Assembly (NCBI GenBank): GCA_946479615.1
Contig: CAMLGR010000030.1
Coordinates: 1-36,000, forward strand
Source: an uncultured Bacteroidota bacterium
Lineage (GTDB): Bacteria; Bacteroidota; Bacteroidia; Chitinophagales; Chitinophagaceae
Direction: 5' to 3'
DNA: 36,000 nt
Below the pieces are notes generated by a model, which made no database searches, was not told the origin of the DNA, and saw nothing but the letters and a program-made list of their open reading frames with translations. The translations under genes were made by a program, and so were the position numbers. Of the stretch, positions 15,827-25,090 are shown piece after piece (within the stretch, counting starts at the first letter, position 1; every line of letters starts with the position of its first letter).

Positions 15827-16942
15827 ATGCGGATAGTTTCTCTTACGTATATTAATTCTCACGCGTTTGATCAGCCATTGGACTGGATCAATCGTCTCTA
15901 TGCATTTACGGGTATACTGGAAGAGCTGAGCAGGGAACATACTGTGATGGCGATCGAGCAGATTAATTATGAAGGAGATCTGTTGCATAAAGGCGTACAG
16001 TATTATTTCAGGAATTATGGAAACGGGGTGAATCGTTTTCCTGTCCGGCTGCACCGGTTTCTGGAAACAGTAAAGCCCGATGTGGTATTGGTAAGAGGGT
16101 TACATTTCCCTTTACAATTGATCCAGTTGAGAAAGGCATTGGGAAAAAAGGTGGTCATCCTTGGGGAGCATCATGCAGATAAGCCATCAACAGGATGGAA
16201 AAAGAAACTGAACCGGTTAGCTGGCAGATATGTCAATGCCTTTCATTTTACATCGGCTGGCAATGCTGAAGAATGGATCAGTTCCGGTAATATCAGTAAT
16301 AAAAATAAATGCCGCGAAATACCAGCCGGTTCCACTTACTTTTCAGGCTATGATAAAATGGAAAGCCGGCAACGATTGGGATGGGGAAATGGATTGCATT
16401 TTATCTGGACGGGCCGGCTGGATAGTAATAAAGATCCGTTGACCGTCATACAGGCCTTTCGAAAATTCCTGTGGCAATATCCGCAAGCCAGCCTGCACAT
16501 GATCTTTATGACAGCGGAATTATTGCCGGCAATAAAAGAAATGATGGAGAAAGATATTGCGTTATCCAAAGCAGTCATTCTTCATGGTAAAATAGAACAG
16601 CCGGCATTGGAGCATTGGTACAGCGCGGCTGATTTTTATATTTCAGCCAGTTATTATGAGGGTGGGAGCATTGCCCTTACCGAAGCGATGGCCTGCGGAT
16701 GTATACCCATCACCAGTGCCATACCTTCTTCAGTAACGGCTACAGCAAATGGTCGGTATGGATTTCATTTCAAGCCAGGTTCAGTGGATGAACTGCATCT
16801 GCAATTGCAAGAGGTTCTTACGATCGATATAAAAAAAATGTCGCAGGAGGTAAAGAATCATTTCCGGCAGGAACTTTCCTTTGAGGCGATAGCGAAGAAG
16901 TTTATCGGATCCTGCCGGCTTTCCATGAATGCTAAGCAGTAG
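15827..16942 (+). CDS. GT4-family glycosyltransferase
   Basis: This 371-residue GT-B protein starts at an ATG (MRIVSLTYINSHAFDQPLDW) 8 nt after the acyltransferase stop. The C-terminal Rossmann half carries the GT4 pattern: FIWTGRLDSNKDPLTVIQAF, then VILHGKIEQPALEHWYSAAD, and the nucleotide-sugar-binding E-x7-E motif in ASYYEGGSIALTEAMACGC. It transfers a sugar from a nucleotide donor to a cytoplasmic-face acceptor, presumably a lipid-linked glycan. Its 3' end overlaps by 11 bp the 3' end of the convergent GT4 gene on the minus strand. Confidence 0.9.
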   Translation: MRIVSLTYINSHAFDQPLDWINRLYAFTGILEELSREHTVMAIEQINYEGDLLHKGVQYYFRNYGNGVNRFPVRLHRFLETVKPDVVLVRGLHFPLQLIQLRKALGKKVVILGEHHADKPSTGWKKKLNRLAGRYVNAFHFTSAGNAEEWISSGNISNKNKCREIPAGSTYFSGYDKMESRQRLGWGNGLHFIWTGRLDSNKDPLTVIQAFRKFLWQYPQASLHMIFMTAELLPAIKEMMEKDIALSKAVILHGKIEQPALEHWYSAADFYISASYYEGGSIALTEAMACGCIPITSAIPSSVTATANGRYGFHFKPGSVDELHLQLQEVLTIDIKKMSQEVKNHFRQELSFEAIAKKFIGSCRLSMNAKQ

Positions 16943-17990
16943 GAGATAAGTTAAACAAATCTCCCATCATCTGTGCGCTTCTCCGGCTATCATTATACAG
17001 AACAGGTTCATAGGATAATTCCATTTGCAGCGACCGTTCTGTCAGGGTAATCATATTATTGGTATCGATAGCGATCAACCAGTTCCTGATCTCTTCTTTC
17101 ATGGGTTTGCAAAAACTGATCACTGCTGCCCCGGCATACAGGGCTTCTATGCAGACAAAACCAAATCCTTCATAGGAGGAAGGGTGCAGGAAGATCTTTG
17201 TTCGTCGCATTAATTGTAAAACTTCTTCATGGGGTAGTTCGCCGGTGAGCGTGATGGTATTTCCCAGGTCGTATTCACTGACGAGTTGCTGAAGTCTTTC
17301 TTTCTCCGGTCCATCTCCGGTTAATACGGCTTTGATACCCGGGTTGTTTTTTTTCAATGCGGCTATTACTTCAATAAAGATAGAATATTGTTTAAGGGGT
17401 ATCAATGAACCGGCAGCCAGTATATCGATATGTCTTTGTGTATTTTTTTTAATGAAAAGCCGGGTGTCAATACCGGGTGGGATAAGATGGGCCGGCTTCA
17501 CCCCGTGATTCCGTTCGAATTCTTCCTGTATAAAATCGGACAAGGCGATGAGTTCGTCCGGCTGTGGTCGCAGCCATTTGATATAGCGGTTTTCCTTTTT
17601 TGCATCCTGTCCCAGGATCCAGCTATAATATGGGTAATGGTATTTTTTGGCAAAACGTTTTCCCATAAGGGCGCATTCCCCGCACCAGAAACTAAGTATT
17701 CCTTTTATTCTTTTTGTTTGTGCCAACTGCTTCAATTGCTGGTTGATCTTTCGCCATAACAACAGCCGGTATAAGCCACCCCTGTTTTTTCCTCCTGCAC
17801 TGATCACGGAGATACCATGCCAGGTATAATTTTTTTTATGATAAGGATATTGAAAACTGATAATGATGATCTTCAGTTGCGGGTATTCATCCTGTAATGT
17901 CCTGGTAAAGACCTGTTGCGGTGGGAGGCAGGCAGTGTCTGTTTCATCTTTCGGAAAGCCCGGTGTTAATATGACAAGCGTTTCTTTCAC
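16932..17990 (-). CDS. GT4-family glycosyltransferase
   Basis: This 352-residue GT-B protein starts at a GTG at 17990, and GTGA overlaps the TGA stop of the upstream O-antigen ligase fragment, a classic coupling arrangement. The donor domain shows DILAAGSLIPLKQYSIFIEV, IKAVLTGDGPEKERLQQLV, ITLTGELPHEEVLQLMRRTKIFLHPS, and SYEGFGFVCIEALYAGAAVI with the E-x7-E glutamates. The N-terminal half contains PGFPKDETD near the start, as in many bacterial GT4s. It converges on and overlaps the GT4 gene ending at 16942. Confidence 0.9.
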   Translation of the reverse strand: MKETLVILTPGFPKDETDTACLPPQQVFTRTLQDEYPQLKIIIISFQYPYHKKNYTWHGISVISAGGKNRGGLYRLLLWRKINQQLKQLAQTKRIKGILSFWCGECALMGKRFAKKYHYPYYSWILGQDAKKENRYIKWLRPQPDELIALSDFIQEEFERNHGVKPAHLIPPGIDTRLFIKKNTQRHIDILAAGSLIPLKQYSIFIEVIAALKKNNPGIKAVLTGDGPEKERLQQLVSEYDLGNTITLTGELPHEEVLQLMRRTKIFLHPSSYEGFGFVCIEALYAGAAVISFCKPMKEEIRNWLIAIDTNNMITLTERSLQMELSYEPVLYNDSRRSAQMMGDLFNLSPTA

Positions 17991-18556
17991 GCTGGTTTGT
18001 TTTTACGGTTGTTGCCCGTCCAGGTAAATAAGGGAAAGAAAGTATACAGGAGAATTCCATACTGGGTCTGGAACACAGATTCACTCAATGAATAGGCAAT
18101 AAGCAACAGTACTAAAAATACATGAAGGGTATCACCGCTTTGCCAGGCCATTCTTACTAATGTAAAGCTGATAAAGAAAAAAAATAGCAACCCGATGATG
18201 CCTGTTTGCAATAAGGACTGTAAAAATTGATTATGCGTATTATATCCCAGGAAGCCGTGACTGCCGGTAGCAGGGTCGCCGACAAACATATTCCTGCTGG
18301 TATATTCCTGGTCAAGATAAAACTGGGCATCACCCGGGCTCACTCCCCATAACCAGCGATGAGTATGGGTGAGTATGTCAGGAGTGAACCTCCATTGCAA
18401 AGCCCTGAACTGAACACCATTAAAATAATCTCCCCGGTCAAATTTATCATGATTGATCAGGCTCATATCTCCATGCAGGATATCATAGTATCGTTCACTG
18501 ACCGGGTTTTTAGTGGTAATGGTGATAATACCGGCTATAATAATGAGTACGAACAC
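17987..18556 (-). pseudogene. O-antigen ligase/polymerase, C-terminal fragment of a split gene
   Basis: The 189 codons from the GTG at 18556 encode the C-terminal half of a Wzy_C/WaaL-type membrane protein. They cover a membrane helix (FVLIIIAGIITI), a periplasmic loop with FRALQWRFTPDILTHTHRWLWG, the family signature HNQFLQSLLQTGIIGLLFFF, and two further helices. It lies in the same frame as the N-terminal half at 18620-19282, separated only by a TAA (18620-18622), 16 sense codons and a TGA (18569-18571). Read through, the joined gene (19282-17987, 431 codons) has normal length for the family. It is therefore most likely one gene with two nonsense changes, or sequence errors, and not two genes. 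The downstream GT4 start overlaps its stop. Confidence 0.75.
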
Positions 18557-18619
18557 GGTGAGCGCCGGTCATTTATTTGATGTATTTCTATTTAATAAAA
18601 AGGTAAAATAATAGAAGAG

Positions 18620-19282
18620 TTATACCGCATAAAAAGCCAGCACCAGTTTTGAGGAAAGAAGAAATAGAAAAACGCTAAAGAAGATCACCAGGGAAATATG
18701 AAATATCTTATTTAACAGGAATAAATTCTTTTTTAGTTGTTCCACCAGGAAGACCAGCGCCGCGAAAACAAATAAAGAGAAATAAACGGCATGCTGTGAA
18801 AGCGGTTTGACAAGCGCATGATAGAAAAAGATAGTACTGTAATGCCATTGCTGGTATCTTACTACGGCTATGACAAGGCAAAAGGAAGAAGCACCTGCCA
18901 GTATAATGCAGAAATAAGAGAACAGTTCTTTGCGTACCCGGCTACCCAGGGGAATAATACCGCATAACGCCAATGGGATAAACAGCAACCCGCTTTTCAA
19001 TCTTATATTTCCCCAGCCTGCATGTAAATTATCTGTATAAAGCAGTGCCGCTGATTGCAGGAGATAGAATAGAAGACAACCGATAAAAAAAGGATTTTTA
19101 ATGATCCGTATAATAAAATCCTTTAGTGTGTTCCTGTTATCAAGAAGACTATTGAACACCAGAAGACCGGTACAGATACTGGTTGCTACGCGAAAAGAAG
19201 AAATAAAACTAAAAAAGAAAAGTATCCAGCAGGTACGGGAAAATAAGGTCAGTGGTTTATTATCGGCAAGGGAATTATTCAT
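18620..19282 (-). pseudogene. O-antigen ligase/polymerase, N-terminal fragment of a split gene
   Basis: These 220 codons from an ATG at 19282 encode about six hydrophobic helices (for example TLFSRTCWILFFFSFISSF, FFIGCLLFYLLQSAALLYT, LFSYFCIILAGASSFCLVIAV). They end SSKLVLAFYAV followed by TAA. The N-terminal part LLYTDNLHAGWGNIRLKSGLLFIPLAL is typical of bacterial O-antigen ligase-like proteins. The remaining helices and the HNQFL signature are in the in-frame fragment 17987-18556. WaaL and Wzy proteins act on undecaprenyl-linked glycans at the periplasmic face. The start is 20 nt after the stop of the Wzz-like gene, so it is in the same operon. Confidence 0.75.
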
Positions 19283-19302
19283 TTATACCAGGTGAAATGT
19301 GA

Positions 19303-20151
19303 TCAGCTATAACGGTTCTTCAATCTTCGTCTTACGGAACTGAATACCGTACAGACAAATGCCAGGGAAAGGGTCAGCATCAGGCCGATGATCAGCCAGG
19401 GCAATAGCCTGGGCCCCGCTGGTTTTTTAAAAGCGCTGAAACCCTGAAGTACCTGCACGGCATTGGTGAATTGAAGGGCTTCTTTATACGACAATAGTTT
19501 TTCATTCATTTCAATCAATTCATTATTGACGCTGGAACCATCGATGATAAGAGGCGAAGAAGCGTGTCCACGGCCATCCATGATATTTTCCATGACTTTT
19601 TTGTTGGAATCGAGCTTTTGAATTTCCCGGCTTGCTGTAGCAATGAGTTCACGATAATTCTCTTTTTTCAGGTCCAGTCTTTCTTTTACATATTCGCCAT
19701 TTTCAAATCCATACACAATTCCTTTTTCGAGAGCAGGGAGAATAGCATTATCTGTCACATTCACTTCGATCGTAAAACCATTGGGATTGGCCGGTGTATA
19801 CACTTTCTGGATTTCTTCCGCCCTGATCGTTTTTAAACGATATAAAATATTCTCCGGGCAATGAAATGCTTCTGCCAGTAGTGCATATTCTTTTTTCTTT
19901 AAGAGATCGCTCCAGTTACTTACAATCTGGATCTGGTCCTGGTTGGTGAGTAAAAAAGAATGAACGACCATTTTTGAGCGATAGATCTTATCCAGCGAAA
20001 AATAGAAATAAGTACCGAGTGCCAGTCCGGCGGCTATTGCGGCCAGGTAAATCCATTTATAACGACTGAAAAAGCGGATGATCCTCTCTATGAGCAAAAG
20101 CAGGTCGATGTCTTCAGGTTCTGTACCCTGGTTTACGCGCGCTTGATTCAT
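19303..20151 (-). CDS. Wzz/chain-length-determinant-like membrane protein
   Basis: This 282-residue protein has the two-helix Wzz layout: a cytoplasmic N-terminus (residues 1-30), helix 1 near 34-52 (WIYLAAIAAGLALGTYFYFSL), a large periplasmic region with coiled-coil character at about 150-235, and helix 2 near 249-270 (LLPWLIIGLMLTLSLAFVCTVF) with a basic cytoplasmic tail. The Pro-rich segment FKKPAGPRLLPW before helix 2 corresponds to the Wzz P-x2-P region. There is no C-terminal tyrosine kinase domain. It would set glycan chain length together with a Wzy polymerase. It is the first gene of a minus-strand operon with the ligase-like gene and a GT4, and is divergent from the GT2 gene at 20324. 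Confidence 0.85.
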   Translation of the reverse strand: MNQARVNQGTEPEDIDLLLLIERIIRFFSRYKWIYLAAIAAGLALGTYFYFSLDKIYRSKMVVHSFLLTNQDQIQIVSNWSDLLKKKEYALLAEAFHCPENILYRLKTIRAEEIQKVYTPANPNGFTIEVNVTDNAILPALEKGIVYGFENGEYVKERLDLKKENYRELIATASREIQKLDSNKKVMENIMDGRGHASSPLIIDGSSVNNELIEMNEKLLSYKEALQFTNAVQVLQGFSAFKKPAGPRLLPWLIIGLMLTLSLAFVCTVFSSVRRRLKNRYS

Positions 20152-20291
20152 GCAGCTGATGTTGATAACTAAGCCATAACGGGTTAGCAGGCATCCGGGT
20201 TGCTTTGCTGTCTGTAAAACAGCTATGTAAATGCTGAGGCAGATGATCTTTTTTATTTGAAAGCGGTAGATATTATCAGCTTATTGGTGAT

Positions 20292-20299
20292 TATCTTCG
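20292..20299 (+). promoter_or_regulatory. candidate -7 element for the GT2 gene at 20324
   Basis: TATCTTCG lies 24 nt before the ATG and matches TAnnTTTG with C at the seventh position, the same variant as near the tRNA and uvrA genes. No TTTG is found at 19-21 nt upstream, so the evidence is limited to one box. Confidence 0.3.
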
Positions 20300-20323
20300 T
20301 CCTCATCCCGCCTGTTGCTGCCC

Positions 20324-21256
20324 ATGCTCCAACCTAAAGTATATATCGTCATCCTGAACTACCTGAAATGGGAAGATACCCGCGATTGCCTGGCATCGGT
20401 ACTGGATTCGGGGTATGATAATTACCATGTGTTCGTGATCGATAATTGTTCGGGGAATCATTCACTGGAACAACTGATCGATTGGTATCAATCTAAAGAA
20501 GCGGCTTCATACCGGTTGCTGCAAAGACAGGAATTAAATGAAGGAATATGGCAGTCTCCGTTACCACGGATCGTATTTATCCAGAATGATAGCAATGCCG
20601 GGTTTGCTGCCGGGAATAATCCCGTGCTGCAACTATTACAACAGCAGGAGGCTTATGCCTGGCTGCTTAATCCCGATATGCTGGTAAACCCGGATACACT
20701 TACAGAATTAGTGAATTTTGCAGAGCAAAAAGTGGCGGTTTCCGCAGTTAAGCCTGTTATTGGAGCCGCTGTACATTTCTATGAAGGCAACCATGAACTT
20801 CTTTTTTACGGTGGGGGTAAAGTGAACTTCCATTTTGCTACAGTAGAAACGGTCAGGGATCAAACACAATTACCGGCACTGGATTATATCTCCGGTGCCT
20901 GCCTGTTTACCCATGCCCGTAATTTCAATGAATATGGTCTTCTTCCCGAAGATTATTTTTTATACTGGGAGGAAACCGACTGGTGCTACCAGGCAAAACA
21001 AAAAGGTGCGAGGCTGCAGGTATGTACCCATGCGGTATGTTACGATAAGATCAGTTCCGTGATCGGTAAAAGTTTTCTTGCTCATTATTATTATGCCCGG
21101 AACGGGTTGTTATTTATTTCCAAATTCAGGAAGCGTAATATTCCTGTTGTTTTATTTTTTATGGGCATACGGTTTTTGAAAAGAATCATTACCGGCCAAT
21201 GGGGACAGGCGCGTGGTATGTTCAGGGGTACTATTGATTTTCTTAAAAGGAAATAG
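20324..21256 (+). CDS. GT2-family glycosyltransferase (rhamnosyltransferase-like)
   Basis: This 310-residue GT-A protein starts at the ATG at 20324 (MLQPKVYIVILNYLKWEDTR); a TTG three codons upstream is unlikely. It shows VYIVILNYLKWEDTRDCLASV, FVIDNCSGNHS, NDSNAGFAAGNN, and the metal-binding region WLLNPDMLVNPDTL in place of a strict DxD. YISGACLFTHA and FLYWEETDWCYQAKQKG follow; the ED/ET-D-W-C-x-R-like motif is typical of WbbL-type rhamnosyltransferases, although Gln replaces the usual Arg. A short hydrophobic stretch near the C-terminus (VVLFFMGIRFL) may associate with the membrane. The next gene begins 1 nt after its stop. Confidence 0.88.
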   Translation: MLQPKVYIVILNYLKWEDTRDCLASVLDSGYDNYHVFVIDNCSGNHSLEQLIDWYQSKEAASYRLLQRQELNEGIWQSPLPRIVFIQNDSNAGFAAGNNPVLQLLQQQEAYAWLLNPDMLVNPDTLTELVNFAEQKVAVSAVKPVIGAAVHFYEGNHELLFYGGGKVNFHFATVETVRDQTQLPALDYISGACLFTHARNFNEYGLLPEDYFLYWEETDWCYQAKQKGARLQVCTHAVCYDKISSVIGKSFLAHYYYARNGLLFISKFRKRNIPVVLFFMGIRFLKRIITGQWGQARGMFRGTIDFLKRK

Positions 21257-21257
21257 G

Positions 21258-22487
21258 ATGAAGCTCAACCGGTATCTTCCTTTTGCACTCATTTATTTTT
21301 TTATCAATTCCGCAGGATTGCCGTTCGGTCTTACCTATACGGCTTTGCTGGCTCCTTTATTTTATATATGGATCGTACTCAAAAGAAAAAAAGAGGTACT
21401 GCTTCCTTTTCTCGCGATCCTTGCACCATTTATCTTTGTTCAAACTTATTTTGTAGGTGTAGAACCACAGAGCTATGTTTTTTCGGTGATCAATATCATC
21501 CTGGTCTATATTTTCGCACAGGCATTTTATACTTTTCTGAAACTATGTCCTGATCCCGGGAAGATATTCCGCAAATTACTATTCATTAATTTTTTCCTCT
21601 GCCTGCTGGCCATTGTTTTTTATTTCACACCCTATGATGGTATTTTCTGGATCAAGCAAAACCTGACAGAAGGTGTATTGTATTTCCGGAGAATGAAACT
21701 CTTTACCTATGAGGCTTCGTATTATGCAATGCTGTTTGCGCCGCTGTTTGTTTTTTACCTGCTTCAGTATGTGCTCCGGCAAAACAGGATCAACAGCGGG
21801 TTGCTGTTATGTATGATCTTTCTGCCCATGGTACTTTCCTTTTCTATTGGTGTAATAGCTATATTGCTGGCGGCAGGCTGTATCACCTTTGTTGTTTGCT
21901 TTTCTTACCTCGTACAAAAGAAAAGACTGGTGAATGCATTCATATATACAGGGATTTTATCGGGCGTGTTCCTGGTGCTGGTATTTGTTTTTTTCCGGGA
22001 TAATGCTTTCTTCTTCCGGGTATTCAATGTGCTGGCCGGTGAAGATACTTCAGGGCAGGGACGGACTACAGATGCTTTTATGCTGGCCGGAAAATTATTG
22101 AAAGAAAAAAGCGAATACTGGGGAATCGGGCCGGGACAGGTAAAGATCATCGGGCAGGATATGATCCGGGGATATTATCTCTATGAGCCTGGTACACCGG
22201 TCGCTATTCCGAATGCGATGGCAGAGACATGGACTTTGTTCGGATGGGCAGGACTATTGCTACGCATAATCATAGAAGCAGGTTTATTCTTCTATACAAA
22301 GCCCTGGAAGAACTATTTCCAGTTCCTGCTTTTCGTTTTTATGTTCATTTACCAGTTCACAGGAAGTTATATCACCAACCCTGCGGAGTACGTGATCTGG
22401 ATACTCGCCTTCATCCATACCTTCAAACAATTCGACGTAAAACCTTCCGCGACCCTCTGTGTCTCCTCTGTGGCTCTCTGTGTATAA
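21258..22487 (+). CDS. Wzy-like O-antigen polymerase family membrane protein
   Basis: This 409-residue protein with about ten hydrophobic helices starts at the ATG at 21258, two bases after the GT2 stop; a frame extending back to 21213 lies inside that gene. It has a periplasmic loop before the late helices with GEDTSGQGRTTDAFMLAGKLL and YWGIGPGQVKIIG, the position of the glycan-binding loop in Wzy and ligase proteins. It is probably the polymerase of the locus, joining undecaprenyl-linked repeat units, especially as the other ligase/polymerase gene here is broken. Its last residues (SATLCVSSVALCV) and its stop codon are encoded by the left arm of an inverted repeat, so the natural C-terminus may have been replaced. 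Confidence 0.82.
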   Translation: MKLNRYLPFALIYFFINSAGLPFGLTYTALLAPLFYIWIVLKRKKEVLLPFLAILAPFIFVQTYFVGVEPQSYVFSVINIILVYIFAQAFYTFLKLCPDPGKIFRKLLFINFFLCLLAIVFYFTPYDGIFWIKQNLTEGVLYFRRMKLFTYEASYYAMLFAPLFVFYLLQYVLRQNRINSGLLLCMIFLPMVLSFSIGVIAILLAAGCITFVVCFSYLVQKKRLVNAFIYTGILSGVFLVLVFVFFRDNAFFFRVFNVLAGEDTSGQGRTTDAFMLAGKLLKEKSEYWGIGPGQVKIIGQDMIRGYYLYEPGTPVAIPNAMAETWTLFGWAGLLLRIIIEAGLFFYTKPWKNYFQFLLFVFMFIYQFTGSYITNPAEYVIWILAFIHTFKQFDVKPSATLCVSSVALCV

Positions 22488-22588
22488 CTTCTGGAGTAAG
22501 GTTTCTGATTAAAGCCTTAATTAGTATCTCTCATACAAGAATTATACGCAGAGAGCCACAGAGGAGACACAGAGGGCCACGGAGGGTT
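22442..22588. repeat. family C inverted repeat (CTCTGTG words) spanning two converging gene ends
   Basis: A 35-nt arm at 22453-22487 and its complement at 22542-22576 differ at a single position (22548). The pairing continues outward for about 11 nt with a few mismatches. The arms consist of iterated CTCTGTG/CACAGAG words. The left arm codes for the last residues and the TAA stop of the Wzy-like gene, and the right arm runs up to the stop of the convergent glycosyltransferase gene at 22587. It could act as a two-way terminator. Confidence 0.9.
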
Positions 22589-23726
22589 AGGCGGTTTCTG
22601 CGACTTTTGTTTTTATGACTATTTGCTTTTCACCACAGGCGCTTAGCATCAATCGTTCATAATCAGTGATATTTTTTTCAAGGTCGTAGACCGTGCAGAT
22701 CTTTTCGAGGTTTGCCTCTTTCCGATACAATCCCAGCATATGATTTTCGGGCTGCCTGATCAGGGAAGCAATATCGTTTTCAGATCCGAAATAATCCGCT
22801 TCCTGTCCCAGCACTGCCCGGTTAAATACATTATCATGTGCAGCTATATGGCAACTGCAGGCCATAGCTTCCAGTAAAGATGGATTGGTGCCGCCTACTG
22901 AATGTCCATGAAAATACATAGCTGAATGATAGCGCAGGTTGCCCAATTCCGGCTGATCATATACCGGGCCGATAAAACGGATACCGGGATCTTTATACGT
23001 GTCCACCAGGTATTGCCCGAATTTATTGCCCGTATTTCCTACGATCACCAGCGGATGTTTATGATGCGATGCCAGGTATCCTTTAATGATCATTTCGATA
23101 TTATTTTCCGGTTCGATGCGCGCGATCAGCAGGAAATAGGCATATGGGACCAACTCATATCTCGCGGGTATGGAATCATCGATATTATCGAATATTTCTG
23201 CACCATAAGGAATGTGGATCGCTTTTTTATGATACGTGTTCCACAGGTATTCCTGGATCCGCGGGGAATCGGCCACCAATACCTGTGCATGTCTGGCTGC
23301 CAGTGATTCCGCCCATTTCAGAAAGCGCTGTGTCGGTTTGTTATACTTGCTGCGTTTCCATTCCAGGCCATCCATATTGACCATATTAATAGTATGCCGG
23401 GGCCATCGCCAGTACCAAACCGAATCGCTTGTATATCCCAGGTGAAGCAATACATCGAAATTTCTTTTGGATGCATCGCGGTTACAGTTCAGGTCATAAA
23501 AGAATTGTCCAAACGTGCCGAACTTATGTTCGAGGTCGCGGCAATGAATGATCTGCACACCGTTCCATTCTTTTTCCTGGTAGGGATGCTGATCCGAATT
23601 GTAGACATACACATTATGTCCCCGTTCGGATAAACCTAATGAGAGATATTGTGCAAATTGTTCGAATCCACCATAATGATTGGGGATGCCACGGGTGCCG
23701 AGTATGCCGATCTTTAGTTTCTTCAT
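22587..23726 (-). CDS. DUF1972/GT1-type glycosyltransferase
   Basis: This 379-residue GT-B protein has the DUF1972 N-terminal half, recognisable as KIGILGTRGIPNHYGGFEQF at about 5-24. The GT donor half has YFLLIARIEPENNIEMIIKG, LVIVGNTGNKFG, IRFIGPVYDQPELGNLRYHS, and FHGHSVGGTNPSLLEAMACS. Family members are often rhamnosyltransferases. The ATG at 23726 overlaps the TGA stop of the upstream GT4 gene as ATGA, indicating translational coupling; a longer frame to 23747 is less likely. Its 3' end meets a long inverted repeat. Confidence 0.9.
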   Translation of the reverse strand: MKKLKIGILGTRGIPNHYGGFEQFAQYLSLGLSERGHNVYVYNSDQHPYQEKEWNGVQIIHCRDLEHKFGTFGQFFYDLNCNRDASKRNFDVLLHLGYTSDSVWYWRWPRHTINMVNMDGLEWKRSKYNKPTQRFLKWAESLAARHAQVLVADSPRIQEYLWNTYHKKAIHIPYGAEIFDNIDDSIPARYELVPYAYFLLIARIEPENNIEMIIKGYLASHHKHPLVIVGNTGNKFGQYLVDTYKDPGIRFIGPVYDQPELGNLRYHSAMYFHGHSVGGTNPSLLEAMACSCHIAAHDNVFNRAVLGQEADYFGSENDIASLIRQPENHMLGLYRKEANLEKICTVYDLEKNITDYERLMLSACGEKQIVIKTKVAETA

Positions 23727-24802
23727 GTGGATAAAATGTTTTTGCAAGCCGTTAATGTAATATCGGCAGCATGCTGCCAGGTATAGTGTTCCAGAATTTT
23801 TTGCTGTAGTTCTTTGCGGGGTTCGCTTTTGGCTGCTGTATCGATCGCATTGAAAATAGAAGCAGGATCAGCCGGATCGCAATAGAAGGCATCATTACCA
23901 AAATATTCCCTCGTGAATCCTTTATCGGTAATCACCACGTTGCAACCCATTGCAGCTGCTTCGAGTGAGGAGAGCCCGCAGGTCTCGAACCAACTGGGCA
24001 ATACATGCACTTTCGCTTTTTTATAATAATCAGCCAGCAGGTCCTGTGATATATGATCGCGGAACAAAATGTTCTTTCCTGCAATCCTTCTGCAGGCATC
24101 ATAATAATCTTTTTGATTGGGGGCGGGCGAGCCGAGCAGGATCAGGGTATAAGGAGTATCATTCACTGCCCTGATAAGGTTCAATTGATTTTTGATACCT
24201 TCTATACGCGCTGCACAAATGACCAGTGTATTGTCTCTTGTTATATTTTCATCCGGGTGAAATAAAATAGGATCGATGCCATTGGGTACAACGGAATATT
24301 TTTTTTCAACTGCATATAATTCTTTCAACCGCTGGTATTCTTTTTCCGTACCGGGCAGCAGGTGGTTGACCTTTTGCAGGATCTCTTTAATGCTTTGCCG
24401 TTGTCCCTTCCAGATATATTTTTTACTGCGTAAAGAATCTTTACCGGTCAGCCATCTCCCCATCGTTTTTATATATTCTGTAAATCCCGAAGGGAAGCTG
24501 CGTAAGATCAATCCGGGTAAGCCTTTGCGGTAGCGACGGTCATACTCACTGTAATCGATCAGTATAGGGGCCAGGACAAAAGGTTTTTGGGTTTGATGCA
24601 GGTGAAAGAGAATATCGGAAGGCCGGGTAATATTGGAAACATGGAAGAGATCATAGTGCTGGTAATCTATCTCTTCATGGGTCAGCAGCACACTGGCTTT
24701 CATGCCTGACCGGTTGAAATGACCGGCCAGTTGCAATACCTGGATGGTATCACCTCCCGGAACCTCGTACAAAGTGGACCGTGTAATGAACGCAATTCTC
24801 AT
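23723..24802 (-). CDS. GT4-family glycosyltransferase
   Basis: This 359-residue GT-B protein starts at an ATG at 24802 (MRIAFITRSTLYEVPGGDTI); the VPGGDTIQVLQLA segment is typical of the acceptor domain. The donor half has VVPNGIDPILFHPDENI, LVICAARIEGIKNQLNLIRA, YTLILLGSPAPNQKDY, VLPSWFETCGLSSLEAAAMGCNVV with the E-x7-E pair, and DPADPASIFNAI. It forms a two-gene operon with the DUF1972 glycosyltransferase through a 4-nt overlap. The donor sugar is unknown. Confidence 0.92.
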   Translation of the reverse strand: MRIAFITRSTLYEVPGGDTIQVLQLAGHFNRSGMKASVLLTHEEIDYQHYDLFHVSNITRPSDILFHLHQTQKPFVLAPILIDYSEYDRRYRKGLPGLILRSFPSGFTEYIKTMGRWLTGKDSLRSKKYIWKGQRQSIKEILQKVNHLLPGTEKEYQRLKELYAVEKKYSVVPNGIDPILFHPDENITRDNTLVICAARIEGIKNQLNLIRAVNDTPYTLILLGSPAPNQKDYYDACRRIAGKNILFRDHISQDLLADYYKKAKVHVLPSWFETCGLSSLEAAAMGCNVVITDKGFTREYFGNDAFYCDPADPASIFNAIDTAAKSEPRKELQQKILEHYTWQHAADITLTACKNILST

Positions 24803-25090
24803 TCAGAGCCAGAACGGGAAAAAAAGGCGTTAAGTTGCCAGAGGAGCAATGGGTGGTTTGTATCCGGCAGTCGCAAACAGGCAGATAGTAAATCTCCTTA
24901 AACCTCGACAATAGAAATTGCCGGATTTTTGATTTATTCAGAAACCTGAAGTTTTGATGTTACGGAAAAGTTACCTGTGTTGGTCAGGGTGCGGGACCGG
25001 GGTGGTTTTGACGGATGAAGACTGGCTATTATGCTATTACGAACGCTCAACAGTTTCTTATTTAATATATTTTGTATTAGTTTTATCGCC

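Noticed and set aside
18569..18571. The TGA in the split ligase gene read as a recoded sense codon
   Set aside because: TGA serves as an ordinary stop in several intact genes here (for example at 2662 and 23723), there is also a TAA stop 16 codons upstream, and no recoding element is visible.
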